The notes below the pieces were generated by a model, which worked only from the letters and a program-made list of their open reading frames with translations, was not told the DNA's origin and did no database searches. Position numbers and translations under genes: made by a program. A DNA stretch of 46,752 nucleotides from Flavobacteriaceae bacterium (lineage in GTDB: Bacteria > Bacteroidota > Bacteroidia > Flavobacteriales > Flavobacteriaceae), in contig JAKITY010000004.1 of assembly GCA_021647835.1 (NCBI GenBank), forward strand, positions 1 through 46,752. The letters run 5' to 3'. Within the stretch, counting starts at the first letter, position 1, and each line of letters begins with the position of its first letter. Shown piece after piece: positions 1 to 10,286 of the stretch.

Positions 1-639
1 TGTATGTGCCAATTTATCATCATTGGTAAAAATTGCGCCACCATCACCATAACATCCTACGTTTTTAGAAGGAAAAAATGACGTTGTACCAACATTTCCC
101 ATTGTTCCAGATTTCTTTTTTGTTCCATCAGAAAACGTATAATCTGCTCCAATTGCTTGTGCATTATCTTCAATTATAAATAAATTATGTTCTTTTGCAA
201 CTTCCAAAATAGCTTCCATATTAGCACATTGACCAAATAAATGAACAGGTACAATTGCTTTTGTCTTCGGAGTTATAGCCCTTTTCAAAGCGTCAATATC
301 CATATTATAAGTATCCTCTTCAACATCAATTAAAACAGGCGTAAGTTTTAACAACGCAATAACTTCAACTGTTGCTGCAAAAGTAAAATCAACAGTAATA
401 ACTTCATCACCTTGTTCTAAGCCAAGTCCCATCATCGCGATTTGCAGCGCATCTGTTCCGTTTGCACAAGGAATGACATGTTTGATGTCGAGATATTTTT
501 CTAAATCGGCTTGAAAACCTTTGACTTCTGGTCCGCCGATATAATATGCAGTATCTAAAACGCTTTCAAAAGCCTTGTTTACTTGTGGTTTTATATGGTT
601 GTATTGACCAATGAGGTCAACCATTTGAATTTTTTTCAT
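1..639 (-). CDS. DegT/DnrJ/EryC1/StrS-family PLP aminotransferase, 3' part cut by window edge
   Basis: Reverse-strand translation from ATG at 639: MKKIQMVDLIGQYNHIKPQVNKAFESVLDTAYYIGGPEVKGFQADLEKYL...CANGTDALQIAMMGLG...FFPSKNVGCYGDGGAIFTNDD, a typical sugar aminotransferase pattern. Absent from the ORF track, presumably because it runs off the edge. Confidence 0.88.
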   Translation of the reverse strand, partial: MKKIQMVDLIGQYNHIKPQVNKAFESVLDTAYYIGGPEVKGFQADLEKYLDIKHVIPCANGTDALQIAMMGLGLEQGDEVITVDFTFAATVEVIALLKLTPVLIDVEEDTYNMDIDALKRAITPKTKAIVPVHLFGQCANMEAILEVAKEHNLFIIEDNAQAIGADYTFSDGTKKKSGTMGNVGTTSFFPSKNVGCYGDGGAIFTNDDKLAHT

Positions 640-663
640 TGTGATTGATTATTTTAAGAGTAA

Positions 664-671
664 CAAAAATA
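664..671 (-). promoter_or_regulatory. Candidate Bacteroidota -7 element TATTTTTG for the aminotransferase
   Basis: caaaaata on the + strand (TATTTTTG on -), about 25 nt upstream of the start codon; fits TAnnTTTG. Confidence 0.45.
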
Positions 672-691
672 CGAATTATTGGTAAAATAAA

Positions 692-1426
692 TTAGATACG
701 CTTATATACATCTTCAAAAGGGATTCTAAAACGCTCTCCATAAACTCCTTCAGGTTTTCTAATTCCACATGAAACAACCATATTGATTTCGCTACCATAA
801 GGTAAATCCAGTATTTTTTTAATTCGTAACGTATCTGCACCTTCCATTGGGCAAGTGTCATAACCTTCTGCAGCCATACTTAACATAAAGGTTTGTGCTG
901 CAAGTCCAGCAGTTTTGTGTGCTACAATTCTCATGTCCGAAGTTCGTAATTGTCTGTAACTTGGTTTGAAAAGTCCTGCAATCCAGCTAATAGCGTATTT
1001 TATATAGCCAAATAGTCCTAAGAAGTCAGCATAAGCAAAGGGGATAATTTTGGTGTAATATGTAAAAGCAAACTTCTCTCTTGATGAGTATTCACTCATT
1101 GGTTTTTTTCCGTACATTTTCTCCAAATTCTTTCGATGTGTTTTTACGCGCTTTCTCCAAAGGTCTTTTCGTACAACAAAAACAACCATTTCTTTTGCTG
1201 TTTTAGCAGCATTTTGACCTAAGCAAGCGCCTGTTAATTTTTCTAAAACTTCTTTAGATGTAACGTGATAGAATTCCCAAAGTTGCATATTGCTACTATT
1301 TGGTGCTAAAGTTGCCTGTTCGATACACTTTTTTACAATTTCAGAATCTATTTCGACGTCTTTATCATATATACGAACAGATCTTCGATAATTTAATGCG
1401 TCAATAAAGGAAGAATTTTTTTTCAT
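692..1426 (-). CDS. Nitroreductase family protein
   Basis: ORF 244 aa; N-terminal ...ALNYRRSVRIYD... and ...ATLAPNSSNMQLWEF..., C-terminal ...HKTAGLAAQTFMLSMAAEGYDTCPMEG typical of FMN nitroreductases. Confidence 0.85.
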   Translation of the reverse strand: MKKNSSFIDALNYRRSVRIYDKDVEIDSEIVKKCIEQATLAPNSSNMQLWEFYHVTSKEVLEKLTGACLGQNAAKTAKEMVVFVVRKDLWRKRVKTHRKNLEKMYGKKPMSEYSSREKFAFTYYTKIIPFAYADFLGLFGYIKYAISWIAGLFKPSYRQLRTSDMRIVAHKTAGLAAQTFMLSMAAEGYDTCPMEGADTLRIKKILDLPYGSEINMVVSCGIRKPEGVYGERFRIPFEDVYKRI

Positions 1427-1456
1427 TTGGTGAAAATACGAAAAAACACCTTAAAA

Positions 1457-2620
1457 TTAATGACTATGTGCCTTGCTGATTTCCATTATTTGATGAATAT
1501 CGTCATCCATAATTTCTTTTTTTACATCAGCAAATTTTAAAAATTCGGGGTACATGATGTCTAACTGCGTTTTTGTTAATTCATAGCCAACATTTTTTGC
1601 TCTGTATGCCAATGCTGCTCTTCCGCTACGAGCAGTTAGAACGATAGAAGATTCGGTTACACCAACATCAGTAGGATCCATAATCTCGTAGGTTTCACGA
1701 TTTTTTATGACACCATCTTGATGAATTCCAGAACTGTGTGAAAAAGCATTATCACCAACAACTGCTTTATTAGGTTGTACAAGCATTCCCATATGTTCTT
1801 GTACCATTTTACTGGTTCCGAAGAGCATTTGAGTGTTAATATTGGTATCTAAATTTAAGTAAGGGTGTTGCTTCATAATCATCACAACTTCTTCCAATGC
1901 AGTATTTCCTGCACGTTCGCCAATACCATTAATCGTACATTCTATTTGACGTGCGCCATTTGTAATTCCAGCAATTGCATTGGCAGTTGCCAATCCTAAA
2001 TCGTTGTGACAATGACAAGATAGAATGACATTGTCAATACCTTTTACGTTCTCTTTTAGGTATTTCATTTTTGCACCATATTCTTCAGGTAAGCAATAAC
2101 CTGTTGTGTCAGGAATATTTAAAACTGTTGCTCCTGCTTTTATAACTGCTTCGCAAACACGAGCCAAATATTCATTATCAGTTCTTCCAGCATCTTCAGC
2201 ATAAAATTCTACATCTTCTACATAAGTTTTTGCATATTTTACAGCCTGTACAGCACGCTCAATAATTTTTTCTGGAGTAGAGTTAAATTTGTGAATAATA
2301 TGTGGTTCTGAAGTGCCAATTCCTGTATGAATTCTCGGTCGTTTTGCGTACTTTAATGACTGAGCAGCAACATCAATATCGTTTTTATGAGCACGAGTAA
2401 GTCCGCAAACAGTAGCGTTTTTTATCAGTTTAGAAATTTCTTCAACCGATTTAAAATCTCCAGGACTTGAAACAGGAAAACCTGCTTCAATAACGTCAAC
2501 TCCAAGCGTGTCTAACTGCTCTGCAATGATTAATTTTTGCTCAGTATTTAGTTTGCATCCAGGAACTTGTTCACCATCTCTTAGGGTTGTGTCAAAAATT
2601 TGAACTCGATTTGTACTCAT
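1457..2620 (-). CDS. leuA: 2-isopropylmalate synthase, short form without an evident C-terminal regulatory domain
   Basis: ORF 387 aa; [17 protein letters not shown], ..[29 protein letters not shown].. motifs of the DRE-TIM metallolyase family. Confidence 0.85.
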   Translation of the reverse strand: MSTNRVQIFDTTLRDGEQVPGCKLNTEQKLIIAEQLDTLGVDVIEAGFPVSSPGDFKSVEEISKLIKNATVCGLTRAHKNDIDVAAQSLKYAKRPRIHTGIGTSEPHIIHKFNSTPEKIIERAVQAVKYAKTYVEDVEFYAEDAGRTDNEYLARVCEAVIKAGATVLNIPDTTGYCLPEEYGAKMKYLKENVKGIDNVILSCHCHNDLGLATANAIAGITNGARQIECTINGIGERAGNTALEEVVMIMKQHPYLNLDTNINTQMLFGTSKMVQEHMGMLVQPNKAVVGDNAFSHSSGIHQDGVIKNRETYEIMDPTDVGVTESSIVLTARSGRAALAYRAKNVGYELTKTQLDIMYPEFLKFADVKKEIMDDDIHQIMEISKAHSH

Positions 2621-2769
2621 TATTTAAAATATTTTATCACTTTTGAATATTCAAAAATAAGGTTGGAATTTTAGTTTGTGCATATATATAATAAAACCTA
2701 TACTACATTCAGAGTCTAAAAATGGATGTAAATCATTATTAATCAATAAGATGTAATTATTATTTTACA

Positions 2770-4305
2770 ATGTCTATACGAAAAAAAGATGTATTATTTA
2801 CTTTGGTAAAATCGCTTTCTAAATCAGAAAAACGACAGTTTAAATTGTATGTTGGACGATTAGAAGGAAATTCGAATGCAAATTTTATAGCGCTATTTAA
2901 TATAATGGATAAATCATTGATGTATGATGAGCATTTAATTCTTCAAAAGACGAATATCAAAAAGCAACAGCTTTCTAATTCTAAGGCTCATTTATACAAA
3001 CAACTTTTAGTGAGTTTGCGTTTGAATCCTCAGCATCAAAATATAAGAAGCCAAATTAGAGAACAGTTAGATTATGCAACGATTTTGTACAATAAAGGTT
3101 TGTATAAACAGAGTTTGAAAATTTTAGACAAAGCAAAGAATATCGCCATAGAAAGCGAAGAAAATAATTTGGCTTATGAGATTGTAGAAATGGAGAAGGT
3201 TGTTGAATCTCAATATATTACACGAAGTTTGAGTAGCAGAGCAGATACACTTTCTGTGCAGGCAAAAGAGTTGACTATAAGGAATGTGATGACAAGTAAA
3301 TTGTCAAACCTTTCATTACAATTATATAGTTGGTTGTTGCAAAATGGTTATGCAAAAAGTACTGAAGATATAGAAACAGTAACAAAATATTTTGAATTGC
3401 ATATTCCTAAATATACAATTTCAGAATTAGGTTTTAAGGAGAAATTATTTTTGTATAAAGCATACTTATGGTACAGTTTAATTACTCAAGATTTTGTGAG
3501 TAGTTATCGATATTCTCAAAAATGGATTGATCTTTTTGATGAGTATCCTAAAATGAAAAAAATAAATCCTGTATTTTATTTGAAAGGATATAACTATTTA
3601 TTAGAATCTCTTTTTATGTTGAAATACACAAAGAAATTTAAAGAAATTTTCGCTAATTTTTCTTCAGATATAGAGCACAAGAATTTTTTGTTAAATGATA
3701 ATACAGAGGCAATGACTTCAGTATATTATCATCAGAATAAATTAAATAAGAATTTTTTAGACGCTAATTTCTCTGAAGGAATTGCTTGTATTCCAACAGT
3801 GTTAAAAGAGATAAATCATTTTAAAAATAAGATAGATGAACATCATATTATGGTGTTTTATTACAAAATTGGATGTATGTATTTTGGAGTTGCAGATAAT
3901 GAAAATTGTATTTTTTATCTCAATAAAATTATCTCAAATAAAGAGTTGGCAATACGTGAGGACTTATTGTGTTATGCTCGTGTACTTAATTTGGTAGCGC
4001 ATTATGAAGCTGGAATTGATGAAAACATTGATTTGTTAGTTAAATCTACTTATAAATTTTTAATCAAAATGGATAATCTACACATCGTGCAAAAGAAGAT
4101 GATGCAATTCTTGAGAAGTTTGACTGATATGTATCCAAGTGAGTTGAAATCAGCATTTAAAAAATTACATCAAGAATTAAAACAATATGAAAATCATCCT
4201 TATGAAAAACGATCGTTCTTATATTTAGATATTATTTCATGGTTAGAAAGTAATATTGAGGGGATTCCAATTGCTGAAGTTGTGAAAAGAAAAGTCTCTC
4301 TCTAA
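2770..4305 (+). CDS. Conserved hypothetical protein, predicted alpha-helical / TPR-like
   Basis: 511 aa ORF, full-length, no signal peptide; helical repeat-like composition (..YNKGLYKQSLKILDKAKNIA..). Confidence 0.7.
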   Translation: MSIRKKDVLFTLVKSLSKSEKRQFKLYVGRLEGNSNANFIALFNIMDKSLMYDEHLILQKTNIKKQQLSNSKAHLYKQLLVSLRLNPQHQNIRSQIREQLDYATILYNKGLYKQSLKILDKAKNIAIESEENNLAYEIVEMEKVVESQYITRSLSSRADTLSVQAKELTIRNVMTSKLSNLSLQLYSWLLQNGYAKSTEDIETVTKYFELHIPKYTISELGFKEKLFLYKAYLWYSLITQDFVSSYRYSQKWIDLFDEYPKMKKINPVFYLKGYNYLLESLFMLKYTKKFKEIFANFSSDIEHKNFLLNDNTEAMTSVYYHQNKLNKNFLDANFSEGIACIPTVLKEINHFKNKIDEHHIMVFYYKIGCMYFGVADNENCIFYLNKIISNKELAIREDLLCYARVLNLVAHYEAGIDENIDLLVKSTYKFLIKMDNLHIVQKKMMQFLRSLTDMYPSELKSAFKKLHQELKQYENHPYEKRSFLYLDIISWLESNIEGIPIAEVVKRKVSL

Positions 4306-4359
4306 ATATTAATTTTAAAAATAATAATCATTTTTCGTTAAAATATTAAAAATAAACAA

Positions 4360-4367
4360 TACGTTTG
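4360..4367 (+). promoter_or_regulatory. Candidate -7 element TACGTTTG of the ilv operon promoter
   Basis: Matches TAnnTTTG; lies 10 nt upstream of the leader peptide ATG. Confidence 0.5.
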
Positions 4368-4377
4368 TAATGAATTT

Positions 4378-4437
4378 ATGAAGAATACTATATTAAATAT
4401 CATTTCTATTATTGTCTTAGTGATTATTATCACTTAG
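4378..4437 (+). CDS. ilv operon leader peptide, 19 aa: MKNTILNIISIIVLVIIIT
   Basis: ATG AAG AAT ACT ATA TTA AAT ATC ATT TCT ATT ATT GTC TTA GTG ATT ATT ATC ACT TAG; 8 Ile, 2 Leu, 2 Val codons in 19; followed 40 nt later by a Rho-independent terminator and then ilvD. Confidence 0.88.
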   Translation: MKNTILNIISIIVLVIIIT

Positions 4438-4444
4438 ATGAATT

Positions 4445-4485
4445 AGGAATGTAATAATATTAACACATAAGATTATAGCCTTCCT
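4445..4485 (+). promoter_or_regulatory. Candidate antiterminator hairpin of the ilv attenuator
   Basis: aggaatgtaataat (4445-4458) pairs with attatagccttcct (4472-4485) at 12 of 14 positions (one G-U); the 3' arm overlaps the terminator 5' arm by 9 nt, so the two folds are mutually exclusive. Confidence 0.8.
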
Positions 4486-4506
4486 TGAAAAAGGGAGGCT
4501 TTTTTT
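4477..4506 (+). terminator. Rho-independent attenuator terminator upstream of ilvD
   Basis: agccttcctt-GAAA-aagggaggct (10-bp stem with one U-G, GAAA tetraloop) followed by TTTTTT. Confidence 0.9.
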
Positions 4507-4707
4507 ATGGATAAAATAATAGAGCTTTAAATGAATACGTATGATTAATGTATTTAAAAGCGAATTAAGTGTTTGAAAATAAATAAGTTAAGAGGGTTTA
4601 AAGACTTTTTAGTGTTGTAATAAAATAGAATACTCTTAAAAGAGGTGAATCTCTCAAAGTATTTTTGAACTTTATTCTAAAAAGAGAATGATAAATAAGA
4701 TTTAAAA

Positions 4708-6390
4708 ATGAAATTAAATAAACACAGTCAAAGGTTAACGCAAGATGAATCTCAGCCTGCATCACAAGCAATGTTGTATGCGGTCGGCTTGACAGATGAA
4801 GATATGAGTAAAGCTCAAATTGGAATTGCAAGTACAGGATACGATGGTAACCCTTGTAATATGCATTTGAATAACTTGGCTGCTGAAGTAAAAATAGAAT
4901 GTAAAATTGCTGATCTAGTAGGTTTAGGGTTCAATACAATTGGTGTTTCTGATGGAATTTCTATGGGAACTTCAGGTATGAATTACTCGTTGGCTTCTAG
5001 AGATATTATTGCAGATTCTATAGAAACAGTTATGCACGCTCAAAGTTATGATGCCTTGATTTCTGTTGTAGGCTGTGATAAAAACATGCCTGGAGCAGTG
5101 ATAGCGATGTTGCGTTTAAACCGCCCGTCAATTATGATGTATGGAGGGACGATTATATCTGGAAAATACAAAGGAAAAAAAATAAATATTGTTTCTGTAT
5201 TTGAGGCTTTAGGGCAAAAAGTGGCTGGAGAAATAGATGAAAAAGAATATAGAGAAATCATAAAAAGAGCAATTCCTGGAGCAGGAGCTTGTGGAGGTAT
5301 GTACACAGCAAATACAATGGCTTCTGCAATTGAATGTATGGGCTTTTCGTTGCCTTATAATTCTTCTATTCCTGCAGAAAATCCTAATAAATTATCCGAG
5401 AGCGAAAGAACTGCATTAGCAATAAAAAACTTACTAGAATTAGATTTAAAACCGTTAGATATAATCTCTAAAAAATCTATTGAAAATGCGATTACATTAG
5501 TAAATGCTTTAGGAGGTTCAACGAATGCGGTTTTACACTTTTTAGCAATAGCGCATGCTGCTGATATTGATTTTAGCTTAGATGATTTTCAGAAAGTAAG
5601 TGATAGAACTCCATTAATTGCAGATTTAAAACCATCTGGAAAATATTTAATGGAAGATGTTCATGGTGTTGGAGGAACTCCTACAGTAATGAAATATTTA
5701 TTAGATAATGGTTATTTACACGGAGATTGTTTGACTGTAACAGGAAAAACATTAGCAGAAAATTTAGAAAACGTAACACCTTTAACTTTTGATGATGCGC
5801 AAGATGTGATTTATCCAAAAGACAAGGCATTGAAATCATCAGGAAATATTCAGATTTTATACGGAAACCTTGCAGAAGAAGGCGCTGTAGCGAAAATTTC
5901 TGGTAATGAAGGATTGAAATTTGAAGGAAAAGCAGTTGTTTATAATGGAGAGCAAGCAGCAAATACAGGAATATCAAACGGAGAAGTAGAAAGAGGAGAT
6001 GTAGTCGTCATTAGATATGTTGGTCCAAGAGGAGGTCCTGGAATGCCAGAAATGTTAAAGCCAACTTCGTTAATTATGGGAGCAGGTTTAGGAAAATCTG
6101 TAGCATTAATTACAGATGGTCGTTTTTCTGGAGGAACTCATGGTTTTGTAGTTGGTCATATTACACCAGAAGCACAATCTGGAGGAACAATAGGGTTGTT
6201 AAAAACGGGAGATAAAATAAGTATAAATGTAGAAGAGAACTCTATCAATGTTTTAATTTCTGATAAAGAAATAGCAACTAGAAAAGAAAATTGGGTTGCT
6301 CCAGAATTAAAACACAAAAAAGGAATTTTATATAAATACGCAAAAACAGTTTCATCAGCATCTGAAGGTTGCGTAACAGATAAACTTTAA
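4708..6390 (+). CDS. ilvD: Dihydroxy-acid dehydratase
   Basis: 560 aa; [57 protein letters not shown] motifs. Confidence 0.97.
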   Translation: MKLNKHSQRLTQDESQPASQAMLYAVGLTDEDMSKAQIGIASTGYDGNPCNMHLNNLAAEVKIECKIADLVGLGFNTIGVSDGISMGTSGMNYSLASRDIIADSIETVMHAQSYDALISVVGCDKNMPGAVIAMLRLNRPSIMMYGGTIISGKYKGKKINIVSVFEALGQKVAGEIDEKEYREIIKRAIPGAGACGGMYTANTMASAIECMGFSLPYNSSIPAENPNKLSESERTALAIKNLLELDLKPLDIISKKSIENAITLVNALGGSTNAVLHFLAIAHAADIDFSLDDFQKVSDRTPLIADLKPSGKYLMEDVHGVGGTPTVMKYLLDNGYLHGDCLTVTGKTLAENLENVTPLTFDDAQDVIYPKDKALKSSGNIQILYGNLAEEGAVAKISGNEGLKFEGKAVVYNGEQAANTGISNGEVERGDVVVIRYVGPRGGPGMPEMLKPTSLIMGAGLGKSVALITDGRFSGGTHGFVVGHITPEAQSGGTIGLLKTGDKISINVEENSINVLISDKEIATRKENWVAPELKHKKGILYKYAKTVSSASEGCVTDKL

Positions 6391-6392
6391 TC

Positions 6393-8087
6393 ATGAGCAC
6401 ACAAAAAATAACAGGAGCAGAGGCAGTAATTAAATGCCTTTTAGAAGAAGAAGCAAACCTAATATATGGTTATCCTGGAGGCGCAATTATGCCAATCTAT
6501 GATGAAATATATAAATATCAAGATAAATTACAACATGTTTTAACTCGTCATGAACAAGGCGCAGTACATGCTGCACAAGGTTTTGCGCGTGCAACAGGAA
6601 AAGTTGGTGTCGCAATGGCAACTTCAGGTCCTGGAGCAACAAATTTAATTACAGGAATTGCAGATGCTCAGATTGATTCGACACCAATAGTTTGTGTTAC
6701 AGGTCAAGTAACACGTCATTTATTAGGTTCTGATGCCTTTCAAGAAACAGATATTATTGGTATTTCTACACCTGTAACAAAATGGAATTATCAGATTACA
6801 AGAGCAGAAGAGATTCCTGAAGTGTTGGCAAAAGCGTTTTATATCGCTCGTTCTGGTCGTCCTGGACCTGTTTTAATTGATATTACTAAGAATGCTCAAT
6901 TGGAAGAACTCGATTTTTCGTATAAAAAGTGTAAAGGAATTAGAAGTTATCAGCCAAAACCAATTATTGATGCTGCAAAAGTACAAGAAGCGGCAACTGT
7001 CATTAATAATGCAAAAAAGCCATTAATAATTTTTGGTCAAGGAATTATTTTAGGAGAAGCAGAGAAAGAATTAAAAGCATTTATTGAAAAGACAGATATC
7101 CCTGCAGCATGGACTATTTTAGGCTTGTCAGCATTAGAAACAAAGCATCCTTTGAATGTAGGAATGGTTGGAATGCACGGAAATTATGCGCCAAATGTTT
7201 TAACCAATGAATGTGATGTTTTGATCGTTTTAGGAATGCGTTTTGATGATCGAGTTACAGGAGATTTGAGTAGATATGCTAAGCAAGCAAAGGTAATTCA
7301 CTTCGAAATTGATCCAGCCGAAGTTGATAAAAATGTAAAAACAGATGTTGCTGTTTTAGGTGATGTAAAAGAAACGTTAGCGCAAATTTTGCCATTGATT
7401 GATAAGAATAATCATGATGATTGGAAAGAAGAATTCAAGGAGAAAGAAGCCATAGAATTTGATAAAGTAATCAAAGAAGATTTATACCCAACAAAAGAAG
7501 GCTTGACAATGGCTGAGGTTGTTGAGCAAATAAATATTGCTTCAAATGATAATGCTATTATTGTTTCGGATGTCGGTCAGCATCAGATGTTTGCGTGTAG
7601 ATATGCGAAATTTAGTCAGACAAGAAGTAATATTACTTCTGGTGGATTAGGAACAATGGGATTTGCGCTTCCTGCAGCAATTGGTGCTAAAATGGGTGTT
7701 CCAAATCGTGAAGTTGTTGCGGTTATTGGTGATGGAGGTTATCAAATGACAATACAAGAATTGGGAACTATTTTTCAAACAAAAGTACCTGTAAAAATAG
7801 TAGTGCTAAACAACGAATTTTTAGGAATGGTACGTCAATGGCAAGAATTATTTTTTGACAAGCGTTATGCATCAACCGAAATGGCAAATCCAGATTTTGT
7901 AACCATTGCAAAAGGGTATCATATTGAGGCAAATAGAGTTACGGAAAGAGAAAATTTGGTATCAGCAGTTCAAAATATGATGGCTTCAAAAGAAGCGTAT
8001 TTTTTAGAAGTATGTATAGAAAAAGAAGATAATGTATTTCCGATGATTCCAACAGGAGCATCAGTATCAGAGATGAGATTAAGTTAA
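6393..8087 (+). CDS. ilvB: Acetolactate synthase large subunit
   Basis: 564 aa; YGYPGGAIMPIYD, GDGGYQMTIQELGTIFQ ThDP motif; in ilv operon. Confidence 0.97.
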   Translation: MSTQKITGAEAVIKCLLEEEANLIYGYPGGAIMPIYDEIYKYQDKLQHVLTRHEQGAVHAAQGFARATGKVGVAMATSGPGATNLITGIADAQIDSTPIVCVTGQVTRHLLGSDAFQETDIIGISTPVTKWNYQITRAEEIPEVLAKAFYIARSGRPGPVLIDITKNAQLEELDFSYKKCKGIRSYQPKPIIDAAKVQEAATVINNAKKPLIIFGQGIILGEAEKELKAFIEKTDIPAAWTILGLSALETKHPLNVGMVGMHGNYAPNVLTNECDVLIVLGMRFDDRVTGDLSRYAKQAKVIHFEIDPAEVDKNVKTDVAVLGDVKETLAQILPLIDKNNHDDWKEEFKEKEAIEFDKVIKEDLYPTKEGLTMAEVVEQINIASNDNAIIVSDVGQHQMFACRYAKFSQTRSNITSGGLGTMGFALPAAIGAKMGVPNREVVAVIGDGGYQMTIQELGTIFQTKVPVKIVVLNNEFLGMVRQWQELFFDKRYASTEMANPDFVTIAKGYHIEANRVTERENLVSAVQNMMASKEAYFLEVCIEKEDNVFPMIPTGASVSEMRLS

Positions 8088-8091
8088 AATT

Positions 8092-8619
8092 ATGGAAACA
8101 AAAGAGACATATACAATATCTATTTATACCGAAAATAATATCGGATTGTTAAATAGAATTTCAGCAATTTTCCAAAGAAGACATATAAATATTGAGAGCC
8201 TTAATATTTCAAAATCTGAAATAAAAAGTGTTTCAAGATTTACGCTGTTAGTGAAAATTACAGAAGTAGAAGTTAAAAAAATTATTGGGCAAATCGAAAA
8301 GCAAGTAGAAGTTATAAAGGCGTATTATCATACAGATGAAAATACAGTATATCAAGAATCATGTCTGTTTAAATTAAGTTCAGATTTATTGATTGATAAT
8401 GATGAAATACAAAATATTATTAACGATAGTAAAACAAAAGTTATCAATGTGAATAAGGAGTTTTTCGTACTCAAAAAATCAGGAAAAAAAGAAGAAATAG
8501 AAGAATTGTATCACATTTTAGAAAAACATGGAATTATGCAGTTTGTCCGTTCAGGACGTATTGCAATTACCAAAAACAAAATGGATATATCATCAATAAT
8601 AGCAACTTATAATAATTAA
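8092..8619 (+). CDS. ilvN: Acetolactate synthase small subunit (ACT domain)
   Basis: 175 aa; [36 protein letters not shown]. Confidence 0.94.
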   Translation: METKETYTISIYTENNIGLLNRISAIFQRRHINIESLNISKSEIKSVSRFTLLVKITEVEVKKIIGQIEKQVEVIKAYYHTDENTVYQESCLFKLSSDLLIDNDEIQNIINDSKTKVINVNKEFFVLKKSGKKEEIEELYHILEKHGIMQFVRSGRIAITKNKMDISSIIATYNN

Positions 8620-8623
8620 AAAA

Positions 8624-10102
8624 ATGACAAATTATTTTAACACACTTTCATTAAGAAATCAATTAGCACAATTAGGCGTTTGTGAATTTATGAATAGTGC
8701 TGAGTTTTCAGAAGGAATCTCAAAATTAAAAGGAAAAAAAATCATAATCGTTGGTTGTGGTGCGCAAGGATTAAATCAAGGGCTAAACATGCGTGATTCA
8801 GGATTAGATATTTCGTATGCATTGCGTGAAGGAGCAATTAAAGAAAAACGCCAATCGTATAAAAACGCAACAGAAAATGGCTTTACAGTCGGTACTTATG
8901 AAGAACTAATTCCAACAGCAGATTTAGTGTCAAATTTAACTCCAGATAAGCAACACGTAAGTGTTGTAACAGCAATAATGCCATTGATGAAACAAGGTGC
9001 AACACTGTCATATTCTCATGGATTTAACATTGTAGAGGAAGGAATGCAAATTCGTAAAGATATTACTGTAATTATGGTCGCACCAAAATGCCCTGGTTCA
9101 GAAGTGCGTGAAGAATATAAAAGAGGATTTGGAGTGCCAACATTGATTGCTGTGCATCCAGAAAATGACCCAAATAGTGAAGGGTTTGAACAAGCAAAAG
9201 CGTATGCAGTTGCAACAGGAGGAAATAGAGCAGGAGTTTTAAATTCGTCATTTGTTGCGGAGGTGAAATCAGATTTAATGGGTGAACAGACTATTTTATG
9301 TGGTTTGTTGCAAACAGGATCTATTTTATGTTTTGATAAAATGATTGAAAAAGGGCTTGATGCAAATTATGCTTCAAAATTAATTCAATATGGATGGGAA
9401 ACTATTACGGAAGCCTTAAAATATGGAGGAATTACCAATATGATGAATCGATTGTCAAATCCTGCAAAGATAAAAGCATTTGAATTATCAGAAGAATTAA
9501 AAGGAATTATGCGTCCGTTATTTCAAAAACACATGGATGATATTTTAAGCGGTCATTTTTCTAAAATAATGATGGAAGATTGGGCAAACAATGATAAAAA
9601 TTTACTGACTTGGAGAGCCAAAACTGGCGAAACATCCTTTGAAAAAACTTCAGCAACAGAGCAAGAAATTTCAGAGCAAGAATATTTTGATAACGGAGTT
9701 TTAATGGTTGCAATGGTAAAATCTGGAGTGGAATTAGCATTTGAAACGATGATAGAAGCAGGGATTATTGAAGAGTCTGCATATTATGAATCATTACATG
9801 AATTGCCTTTGATTGCCAATACAGTTGCGCGCAAAAAACTATTTGAAATGAATAGAATCATCTCAGATACTGCAGAATATGGTTGTTATTTATTTGATCA
9901 TGCGTGTAAGCCTTTATTGACTGATTTTATGAAAAATATAGATACTGATGTTATTGGTGAAAAATATGGAGCAGACAAATCAAATGGAGTTGATAACGAA
10001 GAATTAATTTTTGCAAACGAAAGTATCCAATCGCATCCAATTGAAGAAATTGGATATGAGTTAAGAGCCTCAATGACTGAAATGAAAAAAATAATTACGT
10101 AA
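8624..10102 (+). CDS. ilvC: Ketol-acid reductoisomerase, long class II form
   Basis: 492 aa; [49 protein letters not shown]. Confidence 0.97.
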   Translation: MTNYFNTLSLRNQLAQLGVCEFMNSAEFSEGISKLKGKKIIIVGCGAQGLNQGLNMRDSGLDISYALREGAIKEKRQSYKNATENGFTVGTYEELIPTADLVSNLTPDKQHVSVVTAIMPLMKQGATLSYSHGFNIVEEGMQIRKDITVIMVAPKCPGSEVREEYKRGFGVPTLIAVHPENDPNSEGFEQAKAYAVATGGNRAGVLNSSFVAEVKSDLMGEQTILCGLLQTGSILCFDKMIEKGLDANYASKLIQYGWETITEALKYGGITNMMNRLSNPAKIKAFELSEELKGIMRPLFQKHMDDILSGHFSKIMMEDWANNDKNLLTWRAKTGETSFEKTSATEQEISEQEYFDNGVLMVAMVKSGVELAFETMIEAGIIEESAYYESLHELPLIANTVARKKLFEMNRIISDTAEYGCYLFDHACKPLLTDFMKNIDTDVIGEKYGADKSNGVDNEELIFANESIQSHPIEEIGYELRASMTEMKKIIT

Positions 10103-10286
10103 TAAATGGTAGTAAACTTTAAAAATAAAGATGATTTCAAATTGTTAATAACAAGAATGCTTATTTTTTTTAGGAGAATACCTTAACGACAACGAACAAT
10201 TATTTGAGTTTATAACTTAATGATGTTTTAATAAAAAGCATTCTCAAAAGTCATAACTTAGTACTCTCAATTTAAATAGCAATTAT

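Noticed and set aside
676-861. 61-aa minus-strand ORF overlapping the nitroreductase 3' end
   Set aside because: Out of frame with a clearly conserved gene; no supporting features.
2621-2769. Search for a second amino-acid leader peptide in front of leuA
   Set aside because: Short minus-strand ORFs there (e.g. MHKLKFQPYF*) are not Leu-rich and no terminator hairpin is evident.
4598-4831. Minus-strand 77-aa ORF over the ilvD upstream region and start
   Set aside because: Overlaps the ilvD start and leader UTR; composition not protein-like. The real signal here is the plus-strand attenuator.
5046-5306. Minus-strand ORF inside ilvD (also 5681-5977, 9898-10140, 11225-11503, 11574-11771, 17978-18205, 18772-19104, 20644-20853, 22239-22460, 22869-23066, 23225-23503)
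   Set aside because: All are antisense to well-supported conserved genes, with no recognisable motif and low-complexity composition; likely chance open frames.
8624-10102. IlvC at 492 aa as a possible gene fusion
   Set aside because: Length fits the known long class II ketol-acid reductoisomerase.
10103-10286. Possible long inverted repeat gaatgctt (about 10154) / aagcattc (about 10238) between ilvC and gapN
   Set aside because: Arms are only 8 bp, separated by about 75 nt in AT-rich sequence; within chance expectation.
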